Part shown: piece by piece, positions 20,503-31,424 of the stretch | Position numbering within the stretch: the stretch's first letter is position 1 | Layout of the letters: the number at the start of each line of letters is the position of its first letter | Assembly: GCA_930367215.1 (NCBI GenBank) | Contig: OV884057.1 | Coordinates: forward strand, 247,158,830-247,222,829 | DNA: 64,000 nucleotides | Direction of reading: 5' to 3' | DNA from: Pollenia angustigena | Lineage: Eukaryota; Arthropoda; Insecta; Diptera; Polleniidae | Program-made: the position numbers and the translations under genes | The notes under the pieces: generated by a model | What the model saw: the letters and a program-made list of their open reading frames with translations, nothing else | Told to the model about the DNA's origin: nothing | Database searches by the model: none

Positions 20503-23145
20503 GTACTGTATTCTGTGCTTAGTACGTACATTGGATGCACGTGTTAAACCACAAGTTTTTTTTCTTATATATACTATAGAAAACTTTTAGAAGAAATAAA
20601 TTTCTTATATGAGTAAAAAGTTTTAGAAGAAATAAATTTCTTATAAAAAGTAAAAACGCTTATTAGAGAAAATTTTTGTGTCATTTTTTTTTTAATATCT
20701 TATATACCTAATGTATAAAGCTTACGTTATCTATTGTGTAATATTTGCAATATTATTGTATATGATATTCGCCATATTATTTCCGTTTTGTCCTATATTA
20801 TGCAATAACAAAACCTATATGAATAACATAAACAGGATTGTGCAATGTTGCCAAAACACATTTTACTTTCTTTTCATTGTGCAATAATAATCAAAAGTCT
20901 TTTGATTGTTGCCAATATATTGTGTCACCTTCGAATATCACATACACATTGGCGATATAATTGTACAATACGTAAAATTGAACAATTTTATTGCAAGTGT
21001 ATGAGCTGCTTTACAATTCTTGTTTATGATTAGGCTTCTCCAACTCGTCGCTACAACAATTACAACTCTAACAAAAACTACAGGCATTTTGTTAGTGTAA
21101 CATATCCGAGTTGTCAAAATAGTTGTTTACAAAAAGTGTGAATAAAAAGTAAACAATAAAATTTTTTATTGATTTTTTTATATTTAAAGTTGTGTGTTTA
21201 TGAACCGATCTAAACAAAATTTAATGTATTCTATGTTTTTGAAGATTTAATGTTAAGGGTGCATTCTGCCATGCATTTATATTATTTTTTTTTAATCAAA
21301 GTGTGTATAAATTTTTAAGGCACGACGTTTCACATTGGGTTTTTTGACTCGTTTCCAAATAAACCAATTGTGTTGGAGTTCAATTCAGAAATGCTTAGGA
21401 CAAGGTACACAAGGTAAACTCGTTGGCCCATATGTTTGTCAGCTGATTACCCCTAGTTGGAACCCAAACGTCAAATTTCGTGTATATGAGCAAAACTTTG
21501 TACATGTGTGCGTTAAATTGTTTTTGTTTTATATGATGACAATTTTGACAACTTGGTTCCTTTTAAAGAGCAGCATGTCTACACTCCCAAATGAGTCTAC
21601 CTTGTGTAAATATACCTTGGCTTAGGAGAAGTGGAAAGAATTTTACACCAATATTGTTCTTTTATTTTGAGTTTTTTCGAAAGTGAGAGTGTTTTGAACA
21701 GTCGGACATGGCTAAATAGACTAAAAATTGCTCAAGGACCCAGCATATGCATAAAAATTAGAAACAAATATAGGTTACCAAAGCAGCTCTAACAAAAAAG
21801 GACATAGAGGAATAGAAAATTTAAAAATAAGAAGAACAAATTTCATGGTAAAATTCTACAAAACGAATAGTTTCAGAGTAATGGACTTCTGAAGTTTTCA
21901 TATGAATTTGCGATTTTCCACTACATTTGTAATCGTATGTGGCCATTATTAGTGTCTTTTGAAAGCTTTTTAGCAGATCTTTCTGAAAATGTAAAATTTA
22001 TTGTAAACTTTTTAACTCTTTACCTCCTAATGCAGTTTTTACAAAAATTTATATCAAAACGTCACGGAAGTGCACTAGGAATCAAAAATTTAATCAAATA
22101 AACCCTAGCTTCGCTTAATAAACCTTCTCCACATAGCAGGCCTTCGGTTGGGCGCAAGGATTTTCTCATCTATGGTATAACAAACACCGACTTTGCAAAA
22201 TAAAGGTTCTTCGCATAGCAACAGATATGTAGTGGGAAACCGCAAATTTTTATGAAGACTTAAGAGATCCATGACTCGGAAACTAAGCGTTTCTGAGAAT
22301 TGTGCCATTTTATTTTTTCTTGTTTTTTTTCATTTTCTATTCCCCTTTGTTTTTTTTACTTGGAACTGCGTTGGTTAACTAGAATTAAGCCACAATTAAT
22401 TTTTTTGTCATAAAATTTCACAAATTATCACAATTTTTTTTAAATAAAAAGTATAAAATTTAAATGAAAAAACAATTAAATGAAAAAATACAATTTATTG
22501 ACAACTCGGATCACAAAGCATACAGAGATGAAAAAAGTGACGTTTGAAAAATGACCAAATCATTTGCGAGGGCAGCTTTCGAAGAAAGAGAAAGAAAATG
22601 TTTTTTGGTAGTTAAGTGGCAATGTGTAAAAACAGGCCGCCACTATCTACGAACAGATGTTTTTAAGAGTTTACCTTGTTGAATTCGCCTTGGGTTTCTC
22701 TTTCTTATTTTTAAAAAAACATATTGAGCCAAAGGATACACATCAGGGATGATAAAGTTAGTACAATTGTACTTTTTTCAGTACTATTAGCATTGCAAAA
22801 GTACTGAAGTACTCCAATGACATTTTTAGTACAATTTAAAAATTTCAAACATTCAACATTGAAGTATTTTGTTCTAGGGTTGGAGAATTGAAACATAAAA
22901 TAAATACCTAAACTTGTGTTTCCAGATATCAGTAGAATTCCCAAAAGTATATCATCTATACCACATTCGTCGGTGAATGTGAAACATATTTTTCACACCA
23001 TAATTTAATAAAAAACAAAGCAAAGAAATCTTACTTTATGTTAATACTATATCGAATTTATTTCAAACAAAATATTGACTACAGTCTAAAGAATTTTGTT
23101 GCTATAGTTTTAAATAAACAAAAAACTGATCGTTACTTTAATTAA
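20503..23145. other. intergenic, old repeat relics
   Basis: At 20580-20660 a phrase 'tttagaagaaataaatttct' is duplicated in tandem, part of a decayed Tigger-like copy. At 21400 and (inverted) 22660, 'caaggtaaactc' words suggest the ends of an old DNA transposon. No protein match is recognised on either strand. Confidence 0.45.
22100..22216 (-). repeat. single unit of 82-bp dispersed repeat
   Basis: Reverse-complemented, this contains 'ttataccatagatgagaaaa', 'tccttgcgcccaaccgaagg' and 'aagcgaagc', matching the units tandemly arrayed at 29570-29910 inside the Mutator-like element. It is G+C-richer than its surroundings. Confidence 0.7.
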
Positions 23146-23153
23146 GACCTAAG

Positions 23154-23318
23154 TAGGGAATGGTAAATGGACTCCAAAATCGATTTTCGATTTTTCGATC
23201 GACTTTTTTCATTTCGGTTTTTGAAATCGATTAATCGAACCTCAAAATCGATTTTAAAATCGATTTCAAAATCGTTTTAAAATTAATTTGCAAACTTATA
23301 AATTATATCATAAGGCAA

Positions 23319-23352
<34 letters not shown>

Positions 23353-24292
23353 GAGAAATTGAAATTAGATTTTTACAGTGGGTAGATATGACTGCTTTTT
23401 ATAATTCTTCTGTAAAAAGTGAAAATGTGTAAATTTTGAAATGGCCTTTAGAGGAAAAAGTGCATGTACATTTCACATATTAAAATTGTATACTTGTGTA
23501 GTCAATCAGGCCTGTCACATAAGTTAATTCCGATCGAAAGTGGAAGTGATTTCGAATCTTGCTTCACATAAAACGAAATCACTTTTGACCGGAATTGATT
23601 TCTGTGACAAGCCTGAATGTATGGATAGTATTTCAAAGGAGTATGACAATAGTTCTGATCCATGGCGACTGTTTCTTTGCTGAGTTACTATTAAGTTAGT
23701 TTTAGAAAACAAACGTTTGCATGTCATTGTTTTCAGAAAGATGCAGAGATATTTCGTATTTGATAGAATAAATTACATACTTTTTGTTTTTTCAGTCTGC
23801 TTAAAACTACACTGGTCTGTTTAAATATTAGCGTATTTCCAGGAAGTCATGGCTTTATTCACCTGTTGTGTTTCTATAATATGTTGATTTACACGAAGCT
23901 GACTTTCAGTGTTTGGTTCGGTACGATATGTTAAGGACTGTTTTGTTCACTGTCCATTGATGACTTTAATTTCTGAAGAACAAGAGCCCTTATATTAAAG
24001 TTGGAAGTTGGTATACTTCTAATAGATAAATACGTAAAACTACAACTTTAGACTTGGGAAACTGCATAAGCATACCTATAGACGCACAAAAAAATAAGTT
24101 TTATTGTGCATGCCCATAATTTATCGATTTAGTTAAGATTAAAATTAAAAATTTCCAAAATTTTGATAAAAAAAAATCGATTTTAAAAGCCCAATAATCG
24201 ATTTCAGTATAAAATCGCATACGTAAATTCGATTGCAAAAAATCGATTTTTTTTACAACAAAATCGATTTTCGATTGGAATCGAAATCCCTA
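23154..24292. mobile_element. non-autonomous hAT-type element
   Basis: A perfect 8-bp duplication GACCTAAG (23146-23153, 24293-24300) flanks ends that begin TAGGGA on both sides. The subterminal regions carry many ATCGATTTT words in both orientations. A (CTA)n run at 23320-23351 and no transposase are seen in 1139 bp. The hAT assignment rests on the target size. Confidence 0.8.
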
Positions 24293-24300
24293 GACCTAAG

Positions 24301-25051
24301 CTTTTTTATATATTCTTTTTATTAAATTTTATGTCACAATCTTAAAACAAATTATATGTTAGAAGATACGAATTTTCTAAATTAAAGCAACGTTATGTAG
24401 AAATTTATCAAAAAACTAATTTCCTACATCAATCGGACTTTGATCTCCTTGAAAAATATTAAATGATTTTATAAGATTTTTTATGTATGTATGTATACTT
24501 ATGGCGTTTTCTTTTCTGAGTAAAATTCTGCATTTATTCTACCTTTTACATTTTGTATGTTCTTTTCTGAAAAACATGTGCTATTTAAAAAGTGTAAAGC
24601 GTTCTTTTTGGAGAATGTTCCCTTTAAAATTAAAAAAAAATTCTACATGTTCAACGCTCATTTTAATTAAAGGGGCATGAGTGCAGCACTAGATCAAGGC
24701 GAATTGTTTTATGCCGAAATTTGTGTTCTTTTGTAAACGTAAAATGTGCAACACTTCTTAAAAATTAGGGGAGCATTTAAAAATGTTGCCAAGTCACATG
24801 ATATACTTATGCAACACTTTATTTTAGAAAAGAAACCGCCATTAGTATGAACTATATGAATACATTTATATAGGAGTCAAACGAAGACTTCTGAGTTTGA
24901 TGTTTGACAGGACTAAAAATCCAAAAGCAACTTACTTTCTTAAACAATATCTTTTGAATTTGTTACTCTGTTAAACATATTTTACCCTGTTAAAAAAAAA
25001 AAACTTTAAAAAAAGCTAAAAAGTCTTTGTGTAAAATTTTTATTAGTTACA
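24301..25051. other. non-coding, nothing recognised
   Basis: A+T-rich sequence with a short TATG run at 24484 and a 'caaggcgaatt' word at 24697 that recurs elsewhere in the window. Confidence 0.6.
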
Positions 25052-25054
25052 TAA

Positions 25055-25544
25055 AGGGAAATCACGATGGGTAGTGCAAATTGTGCAAACGATGCAAATG
25101 CGTGCAAAAATACACACATTTGCACAACACAACAACAAAATGTACGTATTTGCAGTTTGATCTTTTTTACTTCGTTTGCACTTAAAAAACCATGAGCAAA
25201 ACTAGTAGTGCATATTTGCTCAGTTGCAAACAAATGTAAACAATAATATTTGACACATTAAGCGCCCTTATTGTGTTTAAGGAAACTTATAAATTGAATA
25301 TTTTCATGGGTTTTAATATAAAATAGAGAATTAAATTTAAATTAATTAAAAGGAAAACATTTATTTTAATTTGCTTGTGTATAATTGTACACAAATGCAG
25401 ATTTTTTACAGTGCTGTCGGAAGAAATTTTTAGAAAAATAGCAAAGTTGCACAAAAAATAAAAGTGGTATGCTCACGAGCAATCAAAATATGCACCGCCA
25501 ATTTACAAATTGCAAATTTGCACAATGACCATCGTGATTGCCCT
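25055..25544. mobile_element. 490-bp Harbinger-type MITE
   Basis: The ends AGGGAAATCACGATGG and, from the right, AGGGCAATCACGATGG are flanked by TAA (25052-25054, 25545-25547). The subterminal regions are rich in TTTGCA/TGCAAA words. There is no coding capacity. Confidence 0.8.
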
Positions 25545-25978
25545 TAATATCTTTTTGTTAATTGACAAATTCATATTTCATATATAAATTTATGGCAAAA
25601 GTGAATTTAAATGTATGTATGCTCCTTATTAGAGCCAAAGGAACCCATATATGTATAATAGTAGAATAATCGGCGTAAAATAAACTATGTGTCGTTTTCT
25701 CTTTCATATTAGGTTGTTTGAGTACTTTCAAGGTATATTTACACCTTGAGTACTTTTACAGTAAAATGCAGTTAATGAGTAATTGCTGAGTAATTCGTAA
25801 AACTTAGCTCGTTTTTTATCGGTACTCGATAAAATACTTTTTATAACTCGAACAGCTTAGTAATATACAAACAAATTATTAGATGTAATTTTTCGTATTT
25901 GCTTTTTTTATTTTTTTGATGTTGAAATTGTTTCTGGGTTATTTTATTCAAAAGAACATGAATAATTTTGTTGCTATT

Positions 25979-26119
25979 CACCCTTATCGTGGTTGGCGAA
26001 TTTTAATTACGCCTGCGACTGTTTGGTAATAGATTAAAGAGAACGTGAACTTATTTTCCTTTAAAATATTACCAAACAGTAGCAAGCGTATTTTAAATTC
26101 GCTAACCACGATAAGGCTG
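25979..26119. mobile_element. 141-bp palindromic MITE
   Basis: The ends CACCCTTATCGTGGTTGGCG and (inverted) CAGCCTTATCGTGGTTAGCG nearly match, with ATT on both sides. Shorter relatives near 3806 and 16070 begin 'cacccctatcgtgaat'. Confidence 0.72.
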
Positions 26120-26144
26120 ATTGAATTCTTAAAAATGTCGAAAT

Positions 26145-26392
26145 CAAGATATATTTATAGCAGGTAGCCGCGAGATTACAACAATTGTACAATAAAACAA
26201 ACAACAGGGCTTTTTATTGTTGTTTTATGATACGAACTGTCAAACAGCAAAGGGGTTGAAAAGAGACAAAAGATAAAAACAAAAAACTTGTTTACTTGTT
26301 TACTATACAACCTTGACAGTTTGTATCGCAAAACAAGCAAATAAAAAATAACCAGCTGGCTTTCCGAGACTACCTGCTATAAATATACCTTG
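26145..26392. mobile_element. 248-bp MITE with 8-bp target duplication
   Basis: A perfect GTCGAAAT repeat (26137-26144, 26393-26400) flanks inverted ends CAAGATATATTTATAGCAGG and (from the right) CAAGGTATATTTATAGCAGG. The superfamily is unclear: the target size suits hAT or Merlin, but the ends are not typical hAT. Confidence 0.8.
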
Positions 26393-26400
26393 GTCGAAAT

Positions 26401-26889
26401 ACTTTACTCTTTTACAACCAAGGCGAATTTATTACAGGTGGTCTTAAAAGCCCTGCTGATATTGTTGTAGTACCTGGATGAATTCGCCTTGTTTACAACT
26501 CTAAAAAATTAACACAACAAAAAAGTTTCAAAAGCTGGTATCTAGTCCTAAAAAAGCTTCACAAATAAGTTAAATTTATTAATATTTATTCATTTTTTGT
26601 TATTGTTTCATTTTTATTAACACTATTCTTTAATTAAACAATTCTTCCTCAATTTGCGTGGTGTTAAAAGTGCAGTAAAAAATAGTAAAAACTTTTGTGT
26701 TCTTGAACGCAGCTATTCTTCTGTGGCTTTTGCGTTGTTGGGAAATAAATAGAAATAAAATTTTGGCACCCTATTTTTGTTAGGTGTAAACAGCTGGCTC
26801 AAATGTCAAAATTACTAGTTTTTGATTGAGACGCCTTGCACGCGATTATTGTGTATTTTTTTTGAATAAAAAAAATTAAATATACACAA
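26401..26889. promoter_or_regulatory. mRpL4 upstream region
   Basis: It contains a small inverted repeat (26412-26490) ending in CAAGGCGAATT words, and a CAGCTG E-box at 26791-26796, 94 bp before the start codon. Such E-boxes are common core-promoter words in fly housekeeping genes. No TATA box is obvious and the start site is not placed. Confidence 0.4.
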
Positions 26890-27845
26890 ATGTTAAATTT
26901 ATTAAATAAAACATGTCTAAGGTTGATTCCTTCGGTGCGGTCAATATCGCTAACAGCATCATCTCGAACAACTACTGAAGAGATTACGAAAGAATCAGGA
27001 CCAATTGATATACCTAATGCACCGGCTTTAATTTTTCCCCAAAACTACGACAAGTATTTTCCTGTCAATCTAAAAGAGGCTCGACAGGCTTGGATAGAAA
27101 ATATAGATGAGGTGTTGGAAGAGAAATTGGGCTTGATTGAATTACATCCGGACATATTTGCTACTCAACCCAGAGTAGATGTAATACAAGAAAATATTGA
27201 GTGGCAGCGTAAGTATCGTTATGTAAGTTTTGCCAATACCAAAACAAGGGCAGAAGTACGTGGTGGTGGTCGCAAACCTTGGCCTCAAAAAGGTGGTGGT
27301 AGAGCTAGACATGGCTCCATTAGATCTCCACTTTTTAAAGGTGGTGGCGTTGCTCATGGTCCCCGCTCTCCTAAAACTCATTTCTATATGCTGCCGTTCC
27401 TAAAAAGGGTACTGGGTCTTACTTCCACTCTAAGTGTTAAATTGGCCCAAGATGATTTGCATATAATTAAAGATGTTGAAATTCCCAGCACAGATCCACA
27501 ATTCCTATTGGACTTAATAAAGGAAAGAAATTGGGGTCCATCAGTGTTAATAGTTGACAAGTGAGTTCTTTTTTGTTTAAAAAACTAAAAAAAAGTATTT
27601 ATTTGTGGTTCTGTTAATTTTTTAGGAATGACATTTTCCCTGAAAATATTTGCTATGCTACCGATAGATTGGGTTTTGTTAACCTTATGCCAGCGTATGG
27701 CCTAAATTGTTATTCCATGCTGAAGCACGACACTTTGGTATTAACTGTTAATGCGGTTAAACATCTTGAAGATCGCTTATTGTACCAACTTCATCGTACT
27801 GATGCCTTCTCTAAGGAGAAGAAATTCAAATTAGATCAAGTTTAG
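26890..27845 (+). CDS. mRpL4: mitochondrial ribosomal protein uL4m
   Basis: Component of the mitochondrial large ribosomal subunit, contacting rRNA near the exit tunnel. Two exons, 26890-27560 and 27626-27845, join across a 65-bp intron (donor GTGAGT, acceptor TTTTTTAG) to give 296 residues. The N-terminus ([20 protein letters not shown]) is basic and amphipathic, like a mitochondrial targeting signal. Residues 124-170 carry the L4 signature [19 protein letters not shown], then RSPLFKGGG and [11 protein letters not shown]. Exon 2 ([40 protein letters not shown]) completes the L4 fold. The stop TAG ends at 27845 and a polyadenylation signal AATAAA follows at 27890. The gene looks intact. Confidence 0.96.
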
Positions 27846-28156
27846 GTATATGTTGCGTCTGTCTAATATTGAATTGTTATTCGTATACAAATAAAAAAGT
27901 TTTTAAAAATTATGTATGTATCTTTAGTTGATTAATAAAATAACAGTTTTAAAACCTACTGAACCCGAACTTCGGTAAATTATGTAAAGTTCGTACTTTT
28001 TGTCATTAATGGGTCGATTACAAAAGGCAACTGCAGTTTATAGACGGATAGTCCAACGGACGTGGCTGAATCGACTTATATAATTATATTTCCATTTACT
28101 CTTATTTCGCTATAAAATCAAAAAACTCGTTTGATATCCATATATCATTTAAATAC
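27846..28156. other. mRpL4 3' UTR and flank
   Basis: The AATAAA signal at 27890 suggests a short 3' UTR ending near 27910-27920. The remainder is A+T-rich up to the Mutator-like element. Confidence 0.6.
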
Positions 28157-30278
28157 GGCGGTGCGCAGAATGACCCCAGGACATATGGCCCCAAAAGTAA
28201 AATGAAAAACGGCCCCAAAATATTACATGAGACACAACACGCAATTTTGCCCAAAAAATTGGGAAGTTATTTCATTGGAAATAAGTCCCCATTTCCTGAA
28301 ATGGAATAAATCCCCAAAAAGTATTCAAAACATCCAATCAATTTTTAAATAGGGGGGGGGGGGGCTTTTTAACCATTGGAGGTAAGGCCATGATGGCTTT
28401 ATTGCTCAATTGAATGGGAGATAAAGCCGTAATGGTCTTATTGCCCAATCATTGAGAGGTAAGGTCATATGTAAAATTTTGCGAAGTGAGAGATAGTCAT
28501 ATTTTTTTCCCCCAAATGAGAGGCAAAGCCATATTTTTCCAAAATATTGTTACGCATGGTGTAAACATTCTGTAAAAGGGAAAATCCTTAGTTATCATTG
28601 AAAACCATTTTTTTATTCTTGTGACGCACGCAGAAAAACTTTATTCAGCGAAGCCACCTGCCGCGTCCTACTGGAGGAAAAAACCCCTAAGCGCGGCCGC
28701 AGGAAAACTTTAGTATGCGAAGCCAGATTTCAATACTTAACTTAGTAAAAGGAAAAATCATTAGCTCTTAATTATAAAAATAAGAAAACTATTAATCAAT
28801 GTAAAATTGAAAAGTTTTTCAAAACTGAAATGAGAGATAAAGCCATTTCCTAATATTACTAATGTGTCCTAAGGCCATGATGGCTTTGCCTCCCATTGGA
28901 ATGAAAAAAAAAAAAAAATAAAAGGCTTTATCTCTCTTTTGAATGGGAAACCTGGATTCATTGCATGCAGAAAAAAAAAAAATTAAATGGGCAATAATAC
29001 CATTATGGCTTTATTTTATTCCTTACCGCAAAATTATTTCTCAAACTAACTACCTAGTAAGCATTATTTTTAATGAATGAGTGGTCTTGACCATTCATTA
29101 AAACAAGTTTTGTTTACGTTATAATCTGCATTTTTGACGATTTTTGAATAAATTTAACAATGAAAAAAGTCCCCAAAATATTTTTAGGGACTTATTTCAT
29201 TTCAGATATGAAAATGAAATAAGTCCCCAAAAAAATTAAGTACATCCCCAAAAAACGTTGTTGTTGCCTCTCATATATTTTTTTGGGGAGTTATTTCATT
29301 TCCGTTTTGGGGACTTATTTCGTGGGGGGCTATTTCATGCCGCCGTTTTTGTATTTTAAGTGGAATGAAAAATGACCCCAATATCAAGGAATGAAAAATG
29401 GCCCAAATAAAATCACAATTTTTACTTTATTTTTCGTCTACTAATAAAAAATTAAAATTTTAAGAAATGAAAAATCACCCCAAACATTTTTACATAAATT
29501 TTTTAAAATTGTATGTAAAAGTTTCTAGGGATAGTATAAAAAACCCGAATTCTTATACCAAAGTAGAGAAAATCCTTGCTGGTTATGCAGAGATGCTTTA
29601 GTTAGCGAAGCCGATGTTTGTTATACCATAGAGGAAAAAATCATTGAGCCCGGCCGAAGGCCAGCTATTAAGAGAAGCTTTACTGAGCGAAGCCAGAGTT
29701 CGTTATACAATAGAAAAGAAAATCCTTGCGCCCGGCCGAAGGCCGGCTATGTAGTGAAGCTTTAGTGAGCAAAGCCAGTGTTCGTTATACCATAGAAGAG
29801 AAAATCCTTGCGCCAGGCAGCAGGCCGTCTAAAACGTGAAGCTTTAATAAGCAAAGCCAGTTTTCGTTATACCATAGGGAAACAAATCCTTGCGCATGGC
29901 CGAAAGTCCAACCATGCTATCAATCGTACGATTTTTAAAACCAAAACTGTATAATTATCCGGATTTTGAAATCGGGATTCTAAATTTGTGATTTTTAGTT
30001 TCGGGCATATGAACTCCACCGAAAATGTTTAATGTAACATTCTTTGTGTTCTTTTTTGGGGTTCAAATTCATTATAAACTTTGAGGTGATTTTTCATAAT
30101 GAAGAATAACCCCAAATTTAGGGTCATATTTCGTTTTATTTGTATGGTTATTTTTCATTTTTTTGGGGTAATTTTTCTTTAAAAAAATATTGCATTATGA
30201 AAAATAGCCCCAAATTTGGGGTCAATTTTCATTTATTTTTTTGGAGCCATTTTTCCTGGGGCTATACTTCGCAACGCC
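28157..30278. mobile_element. Mutator-like non-autonomous element
   Basis: The inverted ends start GGCGGTGCGCAGAATGACCC at the left and (from the right) GGCGTTGCGAAGTATAGCCC, and stay similar for about 40 bp. They are flanked by a 9-bp repeat, TTTAAATAC and TTTAAACAC (one mismatch), a size typical of Mutator-like elements. The 2.1-kb interior is non-coding and made of recurrent words such as GAAAAATGACCCC, AAATAAGTCCCC and 'gagataaagccatgatgg' in both orientations. A tandem array lies at 29570-29910. A second set of related ends, near 29335 ('ggctatttcatgccgccg'), suggests nested insertion of a relative. The assignment to Mutator is by target size and TIR length only. Confidence 0.65.
29570..29910 (+). 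repeat. 82-bp tandem repeat array
   Basis: The word 'aatccttgcg' or a close variant recurs at about 29572, 29640, 29722, 29804 and 29886 (spacings of 68, 82, 82 and 82). Each unit has a G+C-rich CCGGCCGAAGGCCGGC palindrome or variant, then 'gaagctttagtgagcaaagc' and 'ttcgttataccatag'. A solitary unit lies at 22100 and a diverged one near 28630-28730. Confidence 0.8.
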
Positions 30279-30287
30279 TTTAAACAC

Positions 30288-30834
30288 GCCTTACACCGTA
30301 TTAATATAGATATTGTGGTAAAATTTGTTCCAATTTAGCCTTAAAAACACCATAAAGGGTACGTTCGCAATTGCATCATTGCGCTGCATCAGAAAAGAAA
30401 ACTTTTTTCAATGGCGATAAATAATTATAATTATTTTTATTGTGTGACTATTATTTTTTGTGGAGTATTTCACAATTTGTTGGTCCACATTTACTTCACT
30501 GATAAATATATAACCATTTGAAATCACTGATGCAGCGCAGTGATGCATTTGCGAACGCACCCAAAGTTTAAAGATAATCGGTCCACGATTCACCATTGAT
30601 CACATATTAAGCAGCCATTGAAAAGCATTATAAATCCTGTGCAATGGCAAAATAAAATTAACTACCCTTTTTAAATTTAGTCTCATTTAGCATTTAGTAC
30701 CAGAAATCACTACAGAATTTTGTGATATTGATCCATAATTTGCCAGTCCAATAAAAATTTCCTTTCTGAAAATTATGTACGGTTTAAACTGTTCAATATC
30801 ATAATATTTTATTTTCTTAGTTCAAATCATGCTA
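30288..30834. repeat. fragment of common fly repeat
   Basis: The lines 'atattgtggtaaaatttgtt' (30309) and 'taccagaaatcactacagaa' (30699) match 56320 onward and 56490 onward, and resemble 59290 onward. At 30365-30550 an inverted pair ('cgcaattgcatcattgcgct', inverted near 30535) marks a small MITE inserted in it. No coding sequence. Confidence 0.6.
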
Positions 30835-31255
30835 CAGTCAAATCCCGATAATTCGTACCCCGTTAAATCGTAATTCCCGATAATTCGTAATAAACTGCCG
30901 GTCCCTTGAAAAAGTCTCGTTAATTCGTAAAATTTCCATACATATTGGTCCCCTCGCTAATTCGTAATTTTTTTTCAAATAAAATCTTCTTTACCTCTTA
31001 TAATTTGTAATAAAAACAACCGAAACATGGAAAGAATGATTTTTTGTTTACCACTATTTTATTTTTGCGCGGGTTTTTGCTTTTGTATGGGGTTTATTTT
31101 CTTAAGATCACTTTGATCAGTTTGTTACATGAATAATTTCTTTATATTTTATTTTTAACAATTCTTTTTTATAAATATTAATGTTTTTTTTTACCCCCTA
31201 TAATTCGTAAGAAATAGCCGGTCCCTTGCTATTACGAATTATCGGGATTCTACTG
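30835..31255. mobile_element. pogo/Tigger-type MITE
   Basis: The ends CAGTCAAATCCCGATAATTC and (from the right) CAGTAGAATCCCGATAATTC, with TA on both sides (30833-30834, 31256-31257), match the general look of Tigger/pogo termini. The subterminal word TAATTCGTAA repeats many times. No transposase in 421 bp. Confidence 0.82.
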
Positions 31256-31424
31256 TATAATAAAAACAATACAAAGACATTTCTATTATATTTTTGTATA
31301 TCACAGCTGTACAAAAGTTTTTAATTTTATTAGCGATTTTTCTTTAATTTAATGTATAGTTTGTGTTTTAAATATTATTCGACTTAAATGTAGCAAGAAT
31401 GATTTATTTATATTATATTTAAAA

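Noticed and set aside
22105..22308. 67-codon minus-strand frame
   Set aside because: It overlaps a solitary unit of the 82-bp dispersed repeat and has no protein similarity I recognise.
23320..23351. (CTA)n run considered as coding or regulatory
   Set aside because: A simple microsatellite within a hAT-type element.
27142..27381. Minus-strand frame within mRpL4
   Set aside because: Antisense shadow of the Gly-rich L4 signature.
29570..29910. Regular 82-bp spacing considered as a CRISPR-like array
   Set aside because: Whole units repeat, with no unique spacers, in a eukaryotic genome inside a transposon.
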